Positions 43,459-53,787 of a DNA stretch of 64,000 nucleotides are shown piece after piece. The notes under the pieces are model-generated. The model had not been told where the DNA came from and did not search any database. It saw nothing but the letters and a program-made list of their open reading frames with translations. The position numbers were made by a program, and so were the translations under genes. This DNA is from Nannobrachium achirus (taxonomy: Eukaryota; Chordata; Actinopteri; Myctophiformes; Myctophidae). The stretch is taken from contig OY997644.1 in assembly GCA_963921795.1 (NCBI GenBank), positions 3,506,022 through 3,570,021 on the forward strand, given 5' to 3'. Positions within the stretch are counted from its first letter, which is position 1. Each line of letters begins with the position of its first letter.

Positions 43459-43868
43459 GGTTGGAAAAAATTGTGTTATTTAGTTTCTCAACACAAAAAA
43501 CATTCCTTGGGCTAAAAATGGCCCCAGAAAATGATGGTTTAGTGATGAAAAGTGATGAGTCATCACTTTTCATCAGTTTTGTGGGCGTTTTCTGGGGCCA
43601 ATGAATGTTTTTTGTGCAAAACAAATGCTTGCAATGGATTCAGCATCATGACAAACCCCTAGTTAGACCCCTCACATCCTACTTAAAGCAAATTTATTTT
43701 CTGGGTATTTTCCTCCTGTATAGAAAGTCGATGGGAGCCCAACTTGATTTGGCCACTGTGGGTATATTTGCAGTGAGCCAGATTATGGTAGACTTTTTAT
43801 CCTGGCTAGTAGACCTAATTTCCTGTCAGAATCAGTTGAGAAACTAAATAACACAATGTTTTCCAACC
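43459..43868. repeat. inverted-repeat element with central TGAGTCA palindrome
   Basis: The outer arms GTTATTTAGTTTCTCAAC (about 43474) and GTTGAGAAACTAAATAAC (about 43835) are perfect complements within about 35-bp TIRs. The left part folds into a second stem (ACAAAAAACATTC ... GAATGTTTTTTGT) centred on a perfect 31-bp palindrome, GATGAAAAGTGATGA-G-TCATCACTTTTCATC (about 43550-43580). The palindrome contains TGAGTCA. Probably a MITE of unknown class. No clear TSD. Confidence 0.6.
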
Positions 43869-44696
43869 TCAGCTTTATTTTTACTGGACTATTTCTACTG
43901 ATACATCAACTTAATCATAACAAAAGGTTCATAAATAATCATGCTTCTTACTCAGTGCCAATGTTACTCAACTGCTCAACCATTACATAAATTGTATAAA
44001 AAAGTAAAACCACCACCTTGTGTTGTGCCATTATGATCACAACAGCTATTATATTCCAGATCATGAAGCTCACCTTGGGACTTCATTTTCCTCTTCTCAG
44101 GGGGTGAAGCCTCACAGTCATCACCAGAACAACACAACAATGGAGGTGAGAGAGAAAATCAGCTGGCAGAAGATGGTGTTTGTCTTTCGGTCTGTTTATA
44201 GCTTGTCTGGATTTGTTAATATGTTAGTCTTCAAACTGCATATCAGACGGTAGTGGCAAGAGTATAACTAAACAAACTCAAGTGCAGACAGAGGGCTATG
44301 GGCCAAGAGACCCGGAACAAACAAGGTCAAGCCGAGCACCTCAATCATTTCCTTGAAGGTCGGATGTTATTGCCAGTTTCAGAAGTGAAATAACAAGTCA
44401 CATTCATGAAGATATTATGCAGAAGACATCATCCACTCTATTTTGAGTCGGCTTAAGTAAGTTGCAAGAAGCGCACAACCTAAACATTTTCGAATTCACA
44501 AAGCAATGGTTGTGATTGTGAACGGCGATATACAGTATACAGTAACAAGTGAATCCCTACATTCCAATGCAAGGGGAACTGGCTTAGAAAGGTAGTTTCA
44601 AGATTGAAAGTTGTATTTGTCACTGATCATTCATATCAGTGAAGTGCAGTGGAATGTTGGTGTGGCTCCACCAGACTGCTATCCAACCACATCCGA
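43869..44696. other. no gene confirmed; exon-like signals near 44.1 kb
   Basis: TTCCTCTTCTCAG|GGGGTGAAG ... ACAACAATGGAG|GTGAGA near 44089-44145 looks like an acceptor, a 45-base exon with ATG GAG, and a donor. I cannot connect it to any gene. Confidence 0.3.
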
Positions 44697-44990
44697 TATA
44701 TATCGTCACTGTCGGGCAGAAACCTCGTATCTCCAAGTTTCAAGTTTGTACGTTTTTTCACCAAGTAAAGCCCTGCTTCATCATACAAGGCTGTCGCACA
44801 AAAGTAGTGAAAACAGCAGATCTACAAGCACACAACGCCTCGCGTTGCGAGGCGTTGTGTGCGAGGCGTTGTGTGCTTGTAGATCTGCTGTTTTCACTAG
44901 TGTAGTTCATTTTTAAAATGATAAATACAAAACGAACGGTCTTGGACATACAAGGTTTCCACCCGACAACGACGATATTGTATATTCGAA
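44697..44990. mobile_element. core module (MITE-like) with hairpin, free-standing copy
   Basis: The ends ATCGTCACTGTCGGGCAGAA and TTTCCACCCGACAACGACGAT form a terminal inverted repeat of about 35 bp. The hairpin at 44805-44899 has an internal duplication of GCGAGGCGTTGTGTG. The same module, with the same ends, is embedded in the hAT elements at 4849-5310 and 49980-50540, here without any hAT termini. Confidence 0.7.
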
Positions 44991-45058
44991 ACAAAATATA
45001 TTACAAGAAAGAAGTAAAGTTTATAATACAAGTGTAAGTAAGTAGCCATGAGAACTAG

Positions 45059-45428
45059 GGGAAAGTCCTGTTCTGGCGAAGCCCGAACTGGCGAAGTGGG
45101 GATTTGTCTCCTACCGTAGCGATCTGGCGAATCGATTGTCCACGACATTGCAAGCGGCGCGAAGGCCAGCGGACCTTGGTCCTGCTCTTCGCCCCCGAGC
45201 GCCGCAGGCGCGAGTGGCCGCGAAGAGCGGGCCAGGGGCGCGCGGCCGGCGGAGCGCCGCGCGAGTTACGAAGCCATGGTGAATGCAATCGTTATATTTA
45301 TGCCCAGGCCGTAAGGCCTGGGCAAGCGCACGATAAACGCCCTGTCCAGAAGACGTTCGCCAGATCGCTACGGTATCGGACATTTCCCCACTTCGCCAGT
45401 TCGGGCTTCGCCTAAAAGGTACGTGCCC
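45059..45428. mobile_element. Mutator-like inverted-repeat element with GC-rich interior, 9-bp TSD
   Basis: GAGAACTAG lies at 45050-45058 and 45429-45437, an exact 9-bp repeat. Subterminal inverted repeats of about 75 bp (GGCGAAGCCCGAACTGGCGA, GTAGCGATCTGGCGAA) are nearly perfect. The interior (45130-45280) is strongly GC-rich. A 57-bp segment at 45284-45340 with the palindrome GCCCAGGCC..GGCCTGGGC recurs inverted at 54012-54068. A 9-bp TSD with long TIRs fits the Mutator superfamily. Confidence 0.65.
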
Positions 45429-45506
45429 GAGAACTAGTGGTTCTGGAGTAATGTGGCTTAAATTGGGAACAATGCAAGTTGGGGGATGCATGCCCCTCCC
45501 GGATAC

Positions 45507-45967
45507 CAGGGGCGCAGCCAGATACCATAGGCCCACCCAAGCCCACCCATGTAGAAAGCTGGCCCACCCATCAATCTTGGCCAAAAAATATGTCTTTCTT
45601 TCATTAAATAAACATTTCATTTTGTGTGTGTGTGCATCGTCTTGCTTGTGTGATCATCGTCTTGCTTAATAAGAATGATGCATCTTTTACACTAGCAGCA
45701 GTTGGCTACTGTAGTGTGTGTTTGGAGGGGGAGTGTTAGTTTATATTTGGAAAAGTGTTGTTGGGATGAAGTGCAGCTGGGAACTCAATGCTTTGTATCA
45801 GCCTATTCATTATTGTTCATTGCTACTGCCGCCCGCACCCGTTTTAATCCCCAAAAACCCTAATAATTTGCAAAAAAATGTATAAAAAAGAAAAGTAAAA
45901 AAAATCGCGCTATGCCCACCCCTGAAGTTGCCAGGCCCAGCCTATTTCTTGTTCTGGCTCGCCACTG
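45507..45967. mobile_element. non-autonomous hAT, TSD (C/G)CGGATAC
   Basis: The termini CAGGGGCGCAGCCAG and CTGGCTCGCCACTG are inverted repeats. The flanks CCGGATAC (45499-45506) and GCGGATAC (45968-45975) match at 7 of 8. The interior is AT-rich with GCCCACCC motifs near both ends. Confidence 0.75.
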
Positions 45968-46035
45968 GCGGATACCCGCTGTACCCGTTGTCAGACTACT
46001 TGTTGTACCCGTTGTTAACTTGTTAGAGTACCCAG

Positions 46036-46056
46036 TCCTAACCCTAACCCTAACCC
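46036..46056. repeat. interstitial telomeric repeat
   Basis: CCTAACCCTAACCCTAACCC, three and a third copies of the vertebrate telomere motif, lies 70 bp right of a hAT element. It is too short to be a chromosome end. Confidence 0.8.
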
Positions 46057-46204
46057 ATTACCACAGGGTTAATGTCTCAAGAAAGATCCTGCAAAATATC
46101 ATTACCACAATAACATCAGATATTACAATCAACATGGAGTTACTGGGATCTCTGATGTCGTCAATACACTGCAGACATCATGTTGATGACAGACAAGGGC
46201 TACA

Positions 46205-46330
46205 GTTTACAGTTTACAGTTTAGGCATTTAGCAGACGCTTTTAATCCAAAGTGACTTACAATAAGCAGATACAACATCACAATAATAAACAAGATAATA
46301 GGTCAGTACATTAACAGCAATATAACAATG
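46205..46330. repeat. dispersed fish repeat (TTTAGCAGACGCTTTTA type)
   Basis: ACAGTTT repeats precede GGCATTTAGCAGACGCTTTT and CCAAAGTGACTTACAA, a very common motif in teleost intergenic DNA. Class uncertain (SINE- or LINE-end-like). Confidence 0.5.
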
Positions 46331-46351
46331 TAAATGGATATCTATCTAGAG

Positions 46352-46764
46352 CAGGGGTCTTCAACAGGGGGTCCGCGACCCCCAGGGGGTCCGCGGAGGT
46401 ACTGCAGGGGGTCCGCGAAATTATTGCTTAAAAAAAAAAAAAAGATTTCAAAAAATGTTTTTTTTTTTTTTTTTCATTTTTCACATTATGTAAAAAAATA
46501 AATCATGATTCTATCCATTTTGAATAGCTTGAATACATGATTACTATGCAATTGACAGATGGTTGATATTATTGACATTGGTTCTCAGAAAGTATGTTTA
46601 GAAATGGTAGTGGTACGGCACCCTGCTCGCTGTAACTTGTACATGTTTAAAATAAAAAATATGTCGTAGCCCCGACCCCCCCACCCTATGAGGTGGTAGG
46701 GGGTCCCTGCTCCATCTCCCCATCAGTTTGGGGGTCCCCGGCCTGAAAACGTTGAAGACCCCTG
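46352..46764. mobile_element. non-autonomous hAT, exact TSD ATCTAGAG
   Basis: The termini CAGGGGTCTTCAAC and GTTGAAGACCCCTG are inverted repeats. ATCTAGAG is at 46344-46351 and 46765-46772. A/T homopolymer tracts lie at about 46430-46480. A related, more worn copy is at 62132-62520. Confidence 0.88.
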
Positions 46765-46931
46765 ATCTAGAGAAAACACAATATAATCAAAGTTCTAAAG
46801 AAACCTAAAAAGACAAATGCTAACTAGCTTCATGTATGGTCATTGATTTAACTGTAGTGCTAAGGGTTTAGGTGGAGTCTGAAAAGGTGAGTCTTCAGTC
46901 CACGGCGAAAGGTAGCGAGTGAACCTACATC

Positions 46932-47169
46932 AGGGGTGGGCAACTTTCATGATGGCGAGGGCCACTATATTTCCACCTTCACTCCAGAGGGCCACAATGC
47001 ATATTGCTACGTCCTACTTTGTCATTCTAGTATCTTATACAAAAGAAGCAAAAATAGCAGATCTACAAGCTCAAAACGCATCGCGCTGCGATGCGATTGT
47101 GAGCTGATTGTGAGCTTTTAGATCTGCTGTTTTCCGTGAAGAGCTTTTGTGTACAGGAAAACTAGAAAG
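46932..47169. mobile_element. partial hAT (CAGGGGTGGGCAAC) with hairpin
   Basis: The left terminus is CAGGGGTGGGCAACTTTCAT. The hairpin is at 47049-47133 with a GCATCGCGCTGCGATGCG loop stem and a duplicated GAGCTGATTGT. The right terminus was not found. It is followed directly by another element. Confidence 0.6.
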
Positions 47170-47574
47170 TAGGGGTGGGCAATATAATCGATATGGCAAT
47201 ACATCACGATAGTTTATTTGCCAATACTGTATCGATACTTCAGGCCGTAGTGTCGCAATACTTTGAGGAAAATAAAATATGTTCCCATGCATAGGAACCA
47301 ATGGTAGAAGTCCGGTCCTGACACTCCGCTGCTTCTAGATGTCGCTGTACTAGCTACTTCCCCTTCCCACGGTTCAGGGAGTGAGGTCTCTCGAGAAAAT
47401 GGCTGCGAACAACGAAAACAACAACATTAGAGCAGTGCCTTCAGCTTTTAAAGCTGATATATCGCAATAGTATCGTATCACAAAGATTCGCAATATATCG
47501 TGATACTATTGTATTGTGAACCAAGTATTGTGATACGTATTGCATCGTTAGATTCTTGCCAATATCCACCCCTA
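47170..47574. mobile_element. non-autonomous element, exact TSD CTAGAAAG
   Basis: The termini TAGGGGTGGGCAATAT and ATATCCACCCCTA are inverted repeats. CTAGAAAG is at 47162-47169 and 47575-47582. The interior has ATCGATAT/ATATCGTGATA-like motifs. It resembles the TAGGGATGGGTATCG family in organisation but differs in sequence. Confidence 0.85.
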
Positions 47575-47853
47575 CTAGAAAGATGCAGTTGGAAATAAGT
47601 GACACAAGTCACGGCAAACACAGCAAATATCTCTGTATCTGTCAGTCCTTGTCTCTATTTGAGCGGTGCTACCCATTCCATCCTTGTCCCTTTTATGCCC
47701 ATATAGGCCTATGGAGATCCCTGATGTCATCAATATTAAGCGCATATCTTGGAATGCCCATAAATGCAAATATTGTGTCAGTCTCATGTGGTTTATGATG
47801 TGCCATATTTGGTAAAAGTTTAATTTCTAATTAAAGTCAATGCAGATAATTAA

Positions 47854-48818
47854 CTAGAAGCAGTGCTCATCCGAGCACAGGTCTCCACCAGGCCAGGCGT
47901 CCTGGTGGTGCTATAATAGGCCAATGTAAAAAGGGTGGCATGTGTTCTTCACCAATCTTAGACCTTTCATGGCGCCACCATGATGCTGATTTGAACATTT
48001 TGTAGTGTAATTTCTTCCTTGGCCTTTTGCGAATGTGCGTGCAGAATTTCATTACAATTGCACGCTGTGTTCATGATTTGAGGCATTTTGTTCGAAAGCA
48101 GATCAATCCTGCAAAGTTTGGAGGCCAATCAGGATCAAAATCAAAAATGTGTCTTACATAAGTCGGCCTCCTGGTTGCGCTATAAAAGGCTGATGTGAAA
48201 ATGCAAGGAAAGGGCTTTTCCCTTGCCTCTAGGGAGTGTGCTTACAAAGTTTGAAACTGATCGGTGGAGTTATAGGTAAAACCACAAATCGGCCTCTTAT
48301 AGCGCCACCATGCGGCTGATTTAAAAAAAAATTAAGTGTCATTTTTTTCATCGGCCTAGTGGAAACGTGTGTGCGCGATTTCGTGATAACTGCACTCTGC
48401 GTTTGTGATTTGAGGCATTTTGTTAAAAACGGCCCAATCCTACAAACTTTGGAAGCCAATCTTAGCCAATCAGGATGGAATATGGAAAATCAGACAGATC
48501 TGTAGGATTTTTAGACAAAATCTTTAAGAGTAGTGTACAGAAATGTGTTTTGCAAACATCGGCCTCATGGTGGCACTAGAACAGGGCCATTTGAAAAATG
48601 TGGGGCAGAGGTTCTGAATTGGCATCCAGGGAGTGTGTGTGCTCATTTTGGCAGCGACCGGGCCAACGGCGCCGGAGATTAGCTGTTAACAAACTCGAAG
48701 GACGGATGGACGCACAGATGCACGCACGCACGCACGCACGCACGCACGGACGGACGGACGGACGGACGGACGGACAGGGGCGAAAACATACTCTCCACCT
48801 GCCTTCGGCTGGTGGAGA
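47854..48818. mobile_element. CTAG-hairpin repeat with (GGAC)n block, long copy
   Basis: Same ends as 37304-37731 (CTAGAAGCAGTGCTCATCC, CTGGTGGAGA), with several diverged internal units containing GGCGCCACCATGATGCTGA and a GCACGCAC/GGAC tetranucleotide block near 48720-48775. The flanking AATTAA on both sides may be a short TSD. The class is unresolved. Confidence 0.5.
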
Positions 48819-49979
48819 GAATTAACAAATACATTTATATAAATGAAATCGTGTAGCGTATGTCTTAGCAAAATGCAAGGAATCGATTCCCGATGAAGCC
48901 GGTCGATTTGACATACCGGTAATATGGCCCAAGTGTGTGCCACCAATACTGAGGGAGGAGTAGCGAGGGTTTATCTAGGAAGGGAAAGCTGGATGGATCG
49001 ATGGAATAAAGTCGGACACGTACTATAGTCTAGTTGCCTGCAGGGGCAACCACACCAAAAAGAGCAGACCAGGCAAGTACCGAGCCAAAGGTCAAGTTCA
49101 AGTATTGAGGTCTTATGTTGTTAAATGTCTGAAAACACACATTTAAAAAGAGAAAGCAGACATGCGCATCACCAGCCAAAGTCGTGCAGGTGCTGACTGA
49201 GCGACGACTAATATAAGTAAAGAAAAATAAATAAGTGCTCACACACTGAGGGCTCCAATAAAGCCCCTTTTCCACATAAATCACAGTTAAAAGGGTCAAT
49301 TTGTTTCTTACCAATAGGGGTACTTTTGTGTAATGGAAAATGTAGATATTTTTATGTGGTGCGGCGTGGTGTGGTGCTAAAGCTGCAGTCGAAAAGGGGC
49401 TTAAGACAACATAAGTGCTAAATCTACAGTTGATTTAGTCGATACAAATGTATTTTGGCGGGCCTTGATGGCTGATATTACACATGGTTTGCATGCTGAA
49501 AACAGCCAATACAAGCTCACAGCGCGTCTGAGTTGTTTTCAGAGCGCAACACCCGAGTGCAACCAAAATGACTTTTAGTTCTACTCGATCTCTTCTCCAC
49601 TATTTTTAGTCTAGTTATTTGTTGACGAAATTGTCAATATATTTAGTCTTAGTTTTAGTCATCATAGCTCTTATTTAGTTCTTATTTCGTTTTTATTTCT
49701 GTTTTTTCGCCAGTGAAAAAAAGCTAGTCGACAAACGTTTTTTTGTCATAGTTTTAAGTGGATGGAAATGAACACTGCTCAGTAGTGACTTTGTGACAGT
49801 GCAGGTGTTTGCCTGAGCGACCACCCTGCTGGGGAGATATGGGTCCTTTAACATTCTTTTAGCTCTAGCTAGCAGTGAAGTCCCCATGGTGCACTCAGCC
49901 AAGCTCAGCACCCTCTGCAGGGCTCTCTGGTCCCAGGAGGAGTCATGTGTGTGAGTGTGTGTGTGCGTGCATGCGTGCG
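48819..49979. other. no gene; half hairpin and TTTAGTTTTAGTC repeat
   Basis: A left half-hairpin lies at about 49498-49528. The stretch with TTAGTCTTAGTTTTAGTCAT (49640-49665) is a worn interspersed repeat. Frames here have no recognised product. Confidence 0.4.
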
Positions 49980-50540
49980 CAGGGACGTGCTGGCCATTGG
50001 GAAAATCGGGACAACTCCCTAACGGCCGGTTCATTCCCGGCCGGTCCAGGCCGGCCATTAGGAAAAAAATAAAAAATAAAATGTCGGCCTTCGTTCCATT
50101 TTGGGGGCTGGGCAGTAAATCGTCACTGTCGGGCAGACACCTTGTATCTCCAATTTTCAAATTGGTAAATTTTTTCGCAAAGCCCTGCTTCATCATATAA
50201 GGCCGTCGCACAAAAGTAGGGAAAACAGCAGATCTACAAGCACACAACGCCTCGCGGTGCGAGGCGTTGTGTGCTTGTAGATCGGCTGTTTTCACTAGTT
50301 TAAATCATTTTTAAAATGATAAATACAAAACAAACGGTTTTGGACATACAAGGTTTCCACCCAACAACGACAAAATATAACTCATGTAATTGGCCCACTG
50401 GCTTGTCACTTGTCATGATCTGAAATGGCAAATCTTTGAGTAGCAGCAGCGCTATAGAGAGAGATCTCTCTCTATAGCGCGCAATGAGGACCTCTCCAAC
50501 TCTTTTTCCCGGGCTGAATCAGGGGCCCAGCATGTCCCTG
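49980..50540. mobile_element. non-autonomous hAT (CAGGGACGTGCTGG family), exact TSD TGCGTGCG
   Basis: The termini are CAGGGACGTGCTGGCC and GGGCCCAGCATGTCCCTG. TGCGTGCG is at 49972-49979 and 50541-50548, within a GT/GCGT microsatellite. It contains the complete core module with hairpin 50217-50297 and the palindrome GAGAGAGATCTCTCTC (about 50457-50472). Confidence 0.88.
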
Positions 50541-50589
50541 TGCGTGCGTGTATGTGTATGTGTGTGTGTGTGTCTGTGTACACACAACT

Positions 50590-50820
50590 AACCAATAACA
50601 CACTCCCCATTCTCAGAAACAAACAGTAGGAATGCAGTCTTTCTAAGAAGGCAGGGGAACATACATACACATAGGCCTACTGTACATAGCAAGCATAGAT
50701 ACTGTAGCAATGAAACATGCAATTATGATGGGTGTGCTCTGTGCTGTGTTGAGATAGTTTAGATTTTCTTTACAATCACACATAGTTGTTTGTTCTCTCT
50801 AGAGTACACACACACACACA
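50590..50820. repeat. dispersed repeat shared with 2.57-2.74 kb
   Basis: ACACTCCCCATTCTCAGAAA through TTGTTTGTTCTCTCTAGAG matches the copy at 2570-2742 with insertions and deletions, followed in both places by a CA tract. Confidence 0.5.
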
Positions 50821-50837
50821 CACCCAGACATCAGTCA

Positions 50838-51300
50838 TATCAAAACTCGACTACTGTAACTCTTCATCACTGGCTTCACAGCATGTACACTTAAGCCTCT
50901 CCAATTGATTCAAAATGCCACAGCACGATTGGTCTTAAACCAGCCAAGGTTTTCACATGTCTGTCCTCTTCTCCGCTCCCTCCACTGGCTCCCGGTTGCT
51001 GCCTGCACAGAATACAAAACACTGGCCTTCAAATCCGCCAAAGGTATGGCACCTCCATACCTTCAAAGGCTGATTGAACCCTACAACCCCTCCCGTTCTC
51101 TCAGATCAGCAGCTAACACAGGGAAGCTGACAGAACCCTCGCTAGGACAACAATCCACTCGTCCTAGACTCTTCACCCTCCTGGCCCCCAAACTGTGGAA
51201 CAAACTCCTCTTTGCAATTAGAACTGCAGACTCACGCCCTAGCTTCCACCATGGTTTGATGACTCACCTTTTCAGACTCCACCTTAGCCCATAGCACTTA
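50838..51300 (+). pseudogene. C-terminal fragment of an L2-type LINE ORF
   Basis: The open frame includes IQNATARLVLNQPRFSHV, LLRSLHWLPVAACTEYKTL, APPYLQRLIEPYNPSR and FTLLAPKLWNKL. The QNA(A)AR....LHWLPV...YK order is the hallmark C-terminal region of fish L2-type LINEs. It lacks RT motifs and is 5'-truncated. The frame stays open to 51294, but it cannot be functional alone. Confidence 0.65.
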
Positions 51301-51740
51301 CAGCCCATAGCACTTACCGTAGCACTTGTGTGAAGCATGTTTTTAAGGAACCCCCCAAATTGGTTTTCAGACGCCCCCCTAATCTCAGAACAATCTACAC
51401 AACACAATGACTAGAACTACTCAGAATTTGAGTCATTTTGTCCCATATAGACATACAGTACAATAGATTGCCACAACATGCAATAACAACAACATACATC
51501 ACTGTGCATCATGATTTGTGATGGAGTATGTGCCATGCTCCACAGACCACGTTAAACCCAGATTTTGATCTAACAAGGGACTTAAGTCATTCTCCTCCAC
51601 TTGTATATTGTTGCCTAGTATATTTGTATGTATGATGATGATGATGATTTGAGTATCCTGTGGACCCTGACTTAAACAAGATGCTTGACTTATTCAGGTA
51701 CTTGTTTTTGGTAGTCAATTGTATGGAACATGTACTGCAC
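51301..51740. other. no gene recognised
   Basis: Low-complexity ATGATG near 51632 and AT-rich sequence. Nothing assignable. Confidence 0.4.
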
Positions 51741-51969
51741 TATGCAAACAGAACCAAATGGAACCAAATGGACCCTTTAGTCTACACATTGACCAATACC
51801 AGCAATGACAGTATACAAATGAAACCAAATGGACGCTTTAGTCTACATCAGTGGTTCTCAACCGGTGGGTCGGGACCCCCAGGGGGTTCCCCAAATTATT
51901 GTGGGGGTCCCCAGATGATTGACTTAATGTGCAACATTGTTTTATCTCTCAGCAGTAAACAAACCAACA

Positions 51970-53172
51970 TAAGGTAAGGTAAGGTAAGGTAAACTTTATT
52001 TGTCCACAAGGGAAATTTGTCTTGGGCTTTCACCCCTGCTACAGCCACACACAAAACATCAGTAACAAAATACATGGTAGAAATACATGACACAGGGGGG
52101 ACACAACATTACACAAGTGCACAGTGATTAATCAATACTCTCAGTCAGTGCTGTTTCAGAGCCTCGTTCAACAATCCAATGGACACGGGTACAAATGATT
52201 TTTTAAACCTAATGTACTTCCACGTCGGTTCACTATACCTTCTTCCAGAAGGAAGAAGTACAAACTTCCCATGTAACACATGGGTAGCATCACCAATTAT
52301 TTTTTGAGCCTGCCTTAGTGCCGCCTGCTCGTAAATAGACTGCAGAGAGGGGAGTTGTCTTACTCCTATAATCTTCCCTGCAGTCTGAACCAATCTCAGC
52401 AATTTGGACCTCAGTTGCACTGAGAGATTACCGAACCAAACTGTGATGCCAAATCTAACCAGGCTCTCCAAAACTGCCCGATAAAACACCAACATAAACT
52501 TTTGGTCTACACCGTGAACCCTCAGACGGCGGAGGAAATGTAGTCTTTGCTGTAGTTTACTACAGAGACTGTCCACGTGTGTATTCCAAGTTAGTGAATG
52601 GTCAATGGAAATGCCCAAGTATTTATATGAAGAAACCTGTGAGATGGCCGAGTCATGAATGACCACAGGCCTGTGGTCACCAACGCTCATAGGGTCAAAT
52701 ACCATCTCCTGTGTCTTCCTAACATTGAGAACAAGGTAGTTGTCATCACACCAACTGACAAACCTCTGTACCTCTAGAAAATACTCAGCTAGATCCTTAT
52801 CCTTATCCAGTAGTGCTAAGATGGCAGTATCATCTGAGAATTTAATAATGTAATTATTCGGGTTATCACTTCTACACTCATTTGTGTACAAAGTAAAAAG
52901 GACAGGTGAGCTAACGCAGCCCTGAGGTGCTCCAGTACTTATGGTCCTGGGCTCTGACAAAAAACCATTCACACTGACCCTTTGTGTGCGTTCAGTTAAA
53001 AAGGAATAATACCACCTGATAATAAGGGGATGGACATTAAGGTCCCTTAACCTCTTAATTAAGAGATGTGGCTGTATTGTATTAAACGCTGAGCTGAAAT
53101 CTACAAGAAGAAGGCGTGCATAAGCTTTGTTCTTTTTGTCATTGTCCAAGTGTTTCAAAAGAAAATAATAAT
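51970..53172 (-). mobile_element. Rex1/CR1-like LINE, 5'-truncated
   Basis: In minus orientation it ends in an (AAGGT)n-complement tail (AAGGTAAGGTAAGGT on the plus strand at about 51973), with an RT frame upstream. AACATAAG on the left and AACATAAA on the right are a candidate TSD. The 5' half (endonuclease) is missing, as usual for target-primed insertion. Confidence 0.75.
52145..53160 (-). pseudogene. reverse transcriptase fragment of the Rex1-like LINE
   Basis: A single open frame holds LLLVDFSSAFNTIQPHLL, RVSVNGFLSEPRTISTGAPQ, GCVSSPVLFTLYTNEC, IKFSDDTAILALL (catalytic SDD in place of the usual ADD) and the tail KSFVPVSIGLLNEALKQH. The GAPQGCVSSP and SAFNTI motifs match fish Rex1-type elements. 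The fingers subdomain and endonuclease are absent. The frame has no internal stop, so it is a fairly recent truncated copy. Confidence 0.8.
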
Positions 53173-53772
53173 AAACATAAAGTTTAAGTGTATATAGAGG
53201 GTATCTATACATTTCTAACGTGTCCATTTAAGGATTTAATACCTATGAAATAAAATGAATGTAGCCAATATTGGCCATATTGTCAAATATAAAATGCAGA
53301 AATTGTGAAAATTGCAGAGCTTACAACAACGCCTCGCAACAATAGCACTGTGTTAAAATGTAATGTCTCAACTCTCGTCAGGGTGGGGGGTCCCCAGTTA
53401 AAATATGATTATTTTGGGGGTCGCGGCCTGAAAAGGTTGAGAACCACTGGTCTAATGACCCATACCAGTAACTGACAGCTAGTATACAAATGGTACCAAA
53501 TGAACCCGTTGGGGTCCATTTGGTTCCATTTGTATACTGTCAAAGCTGATTTTTGTGTTTGAAAAACACTGCCGTAGTGATTTCACAACTAAATCAAATG
53601 TGATTACACACCACCGTGAAAAATATGAATGCTCTGAAAACCTAATGTTATGTTATCGCCGAGTGAGACTGTTACACACCAAAACTGTTGACTTGACTTC
53701 TGAATTCTGTGACCTACCGTCGCAGAAACGCGACCGAGTATACACGCAATGAGTATTAGGAACTTTGCTCAC

Positions 53773-53787
53773 CTGTATTGCAGACAT
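53773..53787 (-). CDS. candidate start exon MSAIQ (CSK or eIF1 N terminus)
   Basis: On the minus strand ATG TCT GCA ATA CAG is followed at once by the donor GTGAGC (complement 53767-53772). The upstream sequence is GC-rich with a CCAATCA box near 53929-53935. MSAIQ followed by an intron matches my memory of C-terminal Src kinase (MSAIQAAW...) and of eIF1 (MSAIQNL...). Five residues cannot separate them, and no second coding exon of either was found to the left. It may be a chance ATG near a GT. Confidence 0.35.

Larger units (their letters stand above)
51849..53449. mobile_element. non-autonomous hAT carrying a nested Rex1-like LINE
   Basis: The termini CAGTGGTTCTCAACC and GGTTGAGAACCACTG match the family at 36060 and 39385. 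The flanks GTCTACAT and GTCTAATG match weakly. The sequence that is continuous in the sister copies (AACATAAGGTTTAAGTGTAT) is split here by the LINE. The central hairpin is mostly deleted (remnant near 53305-53340). Confidence 0.8.

Noticed and set aside
44089..44150. 45-base exon with ATG GAG between good acceptor and donor
   Set aside because: Splice consensus pairs this close occur by chance, and there is no continuing exon or family match.
45104..45620. GC-rich frames of 100-169 codons on both strands
   Set aside because: They span the Mutator-like element and its flanks. High GC lowers stop frequency, and no recognisable domain appears in any frame.
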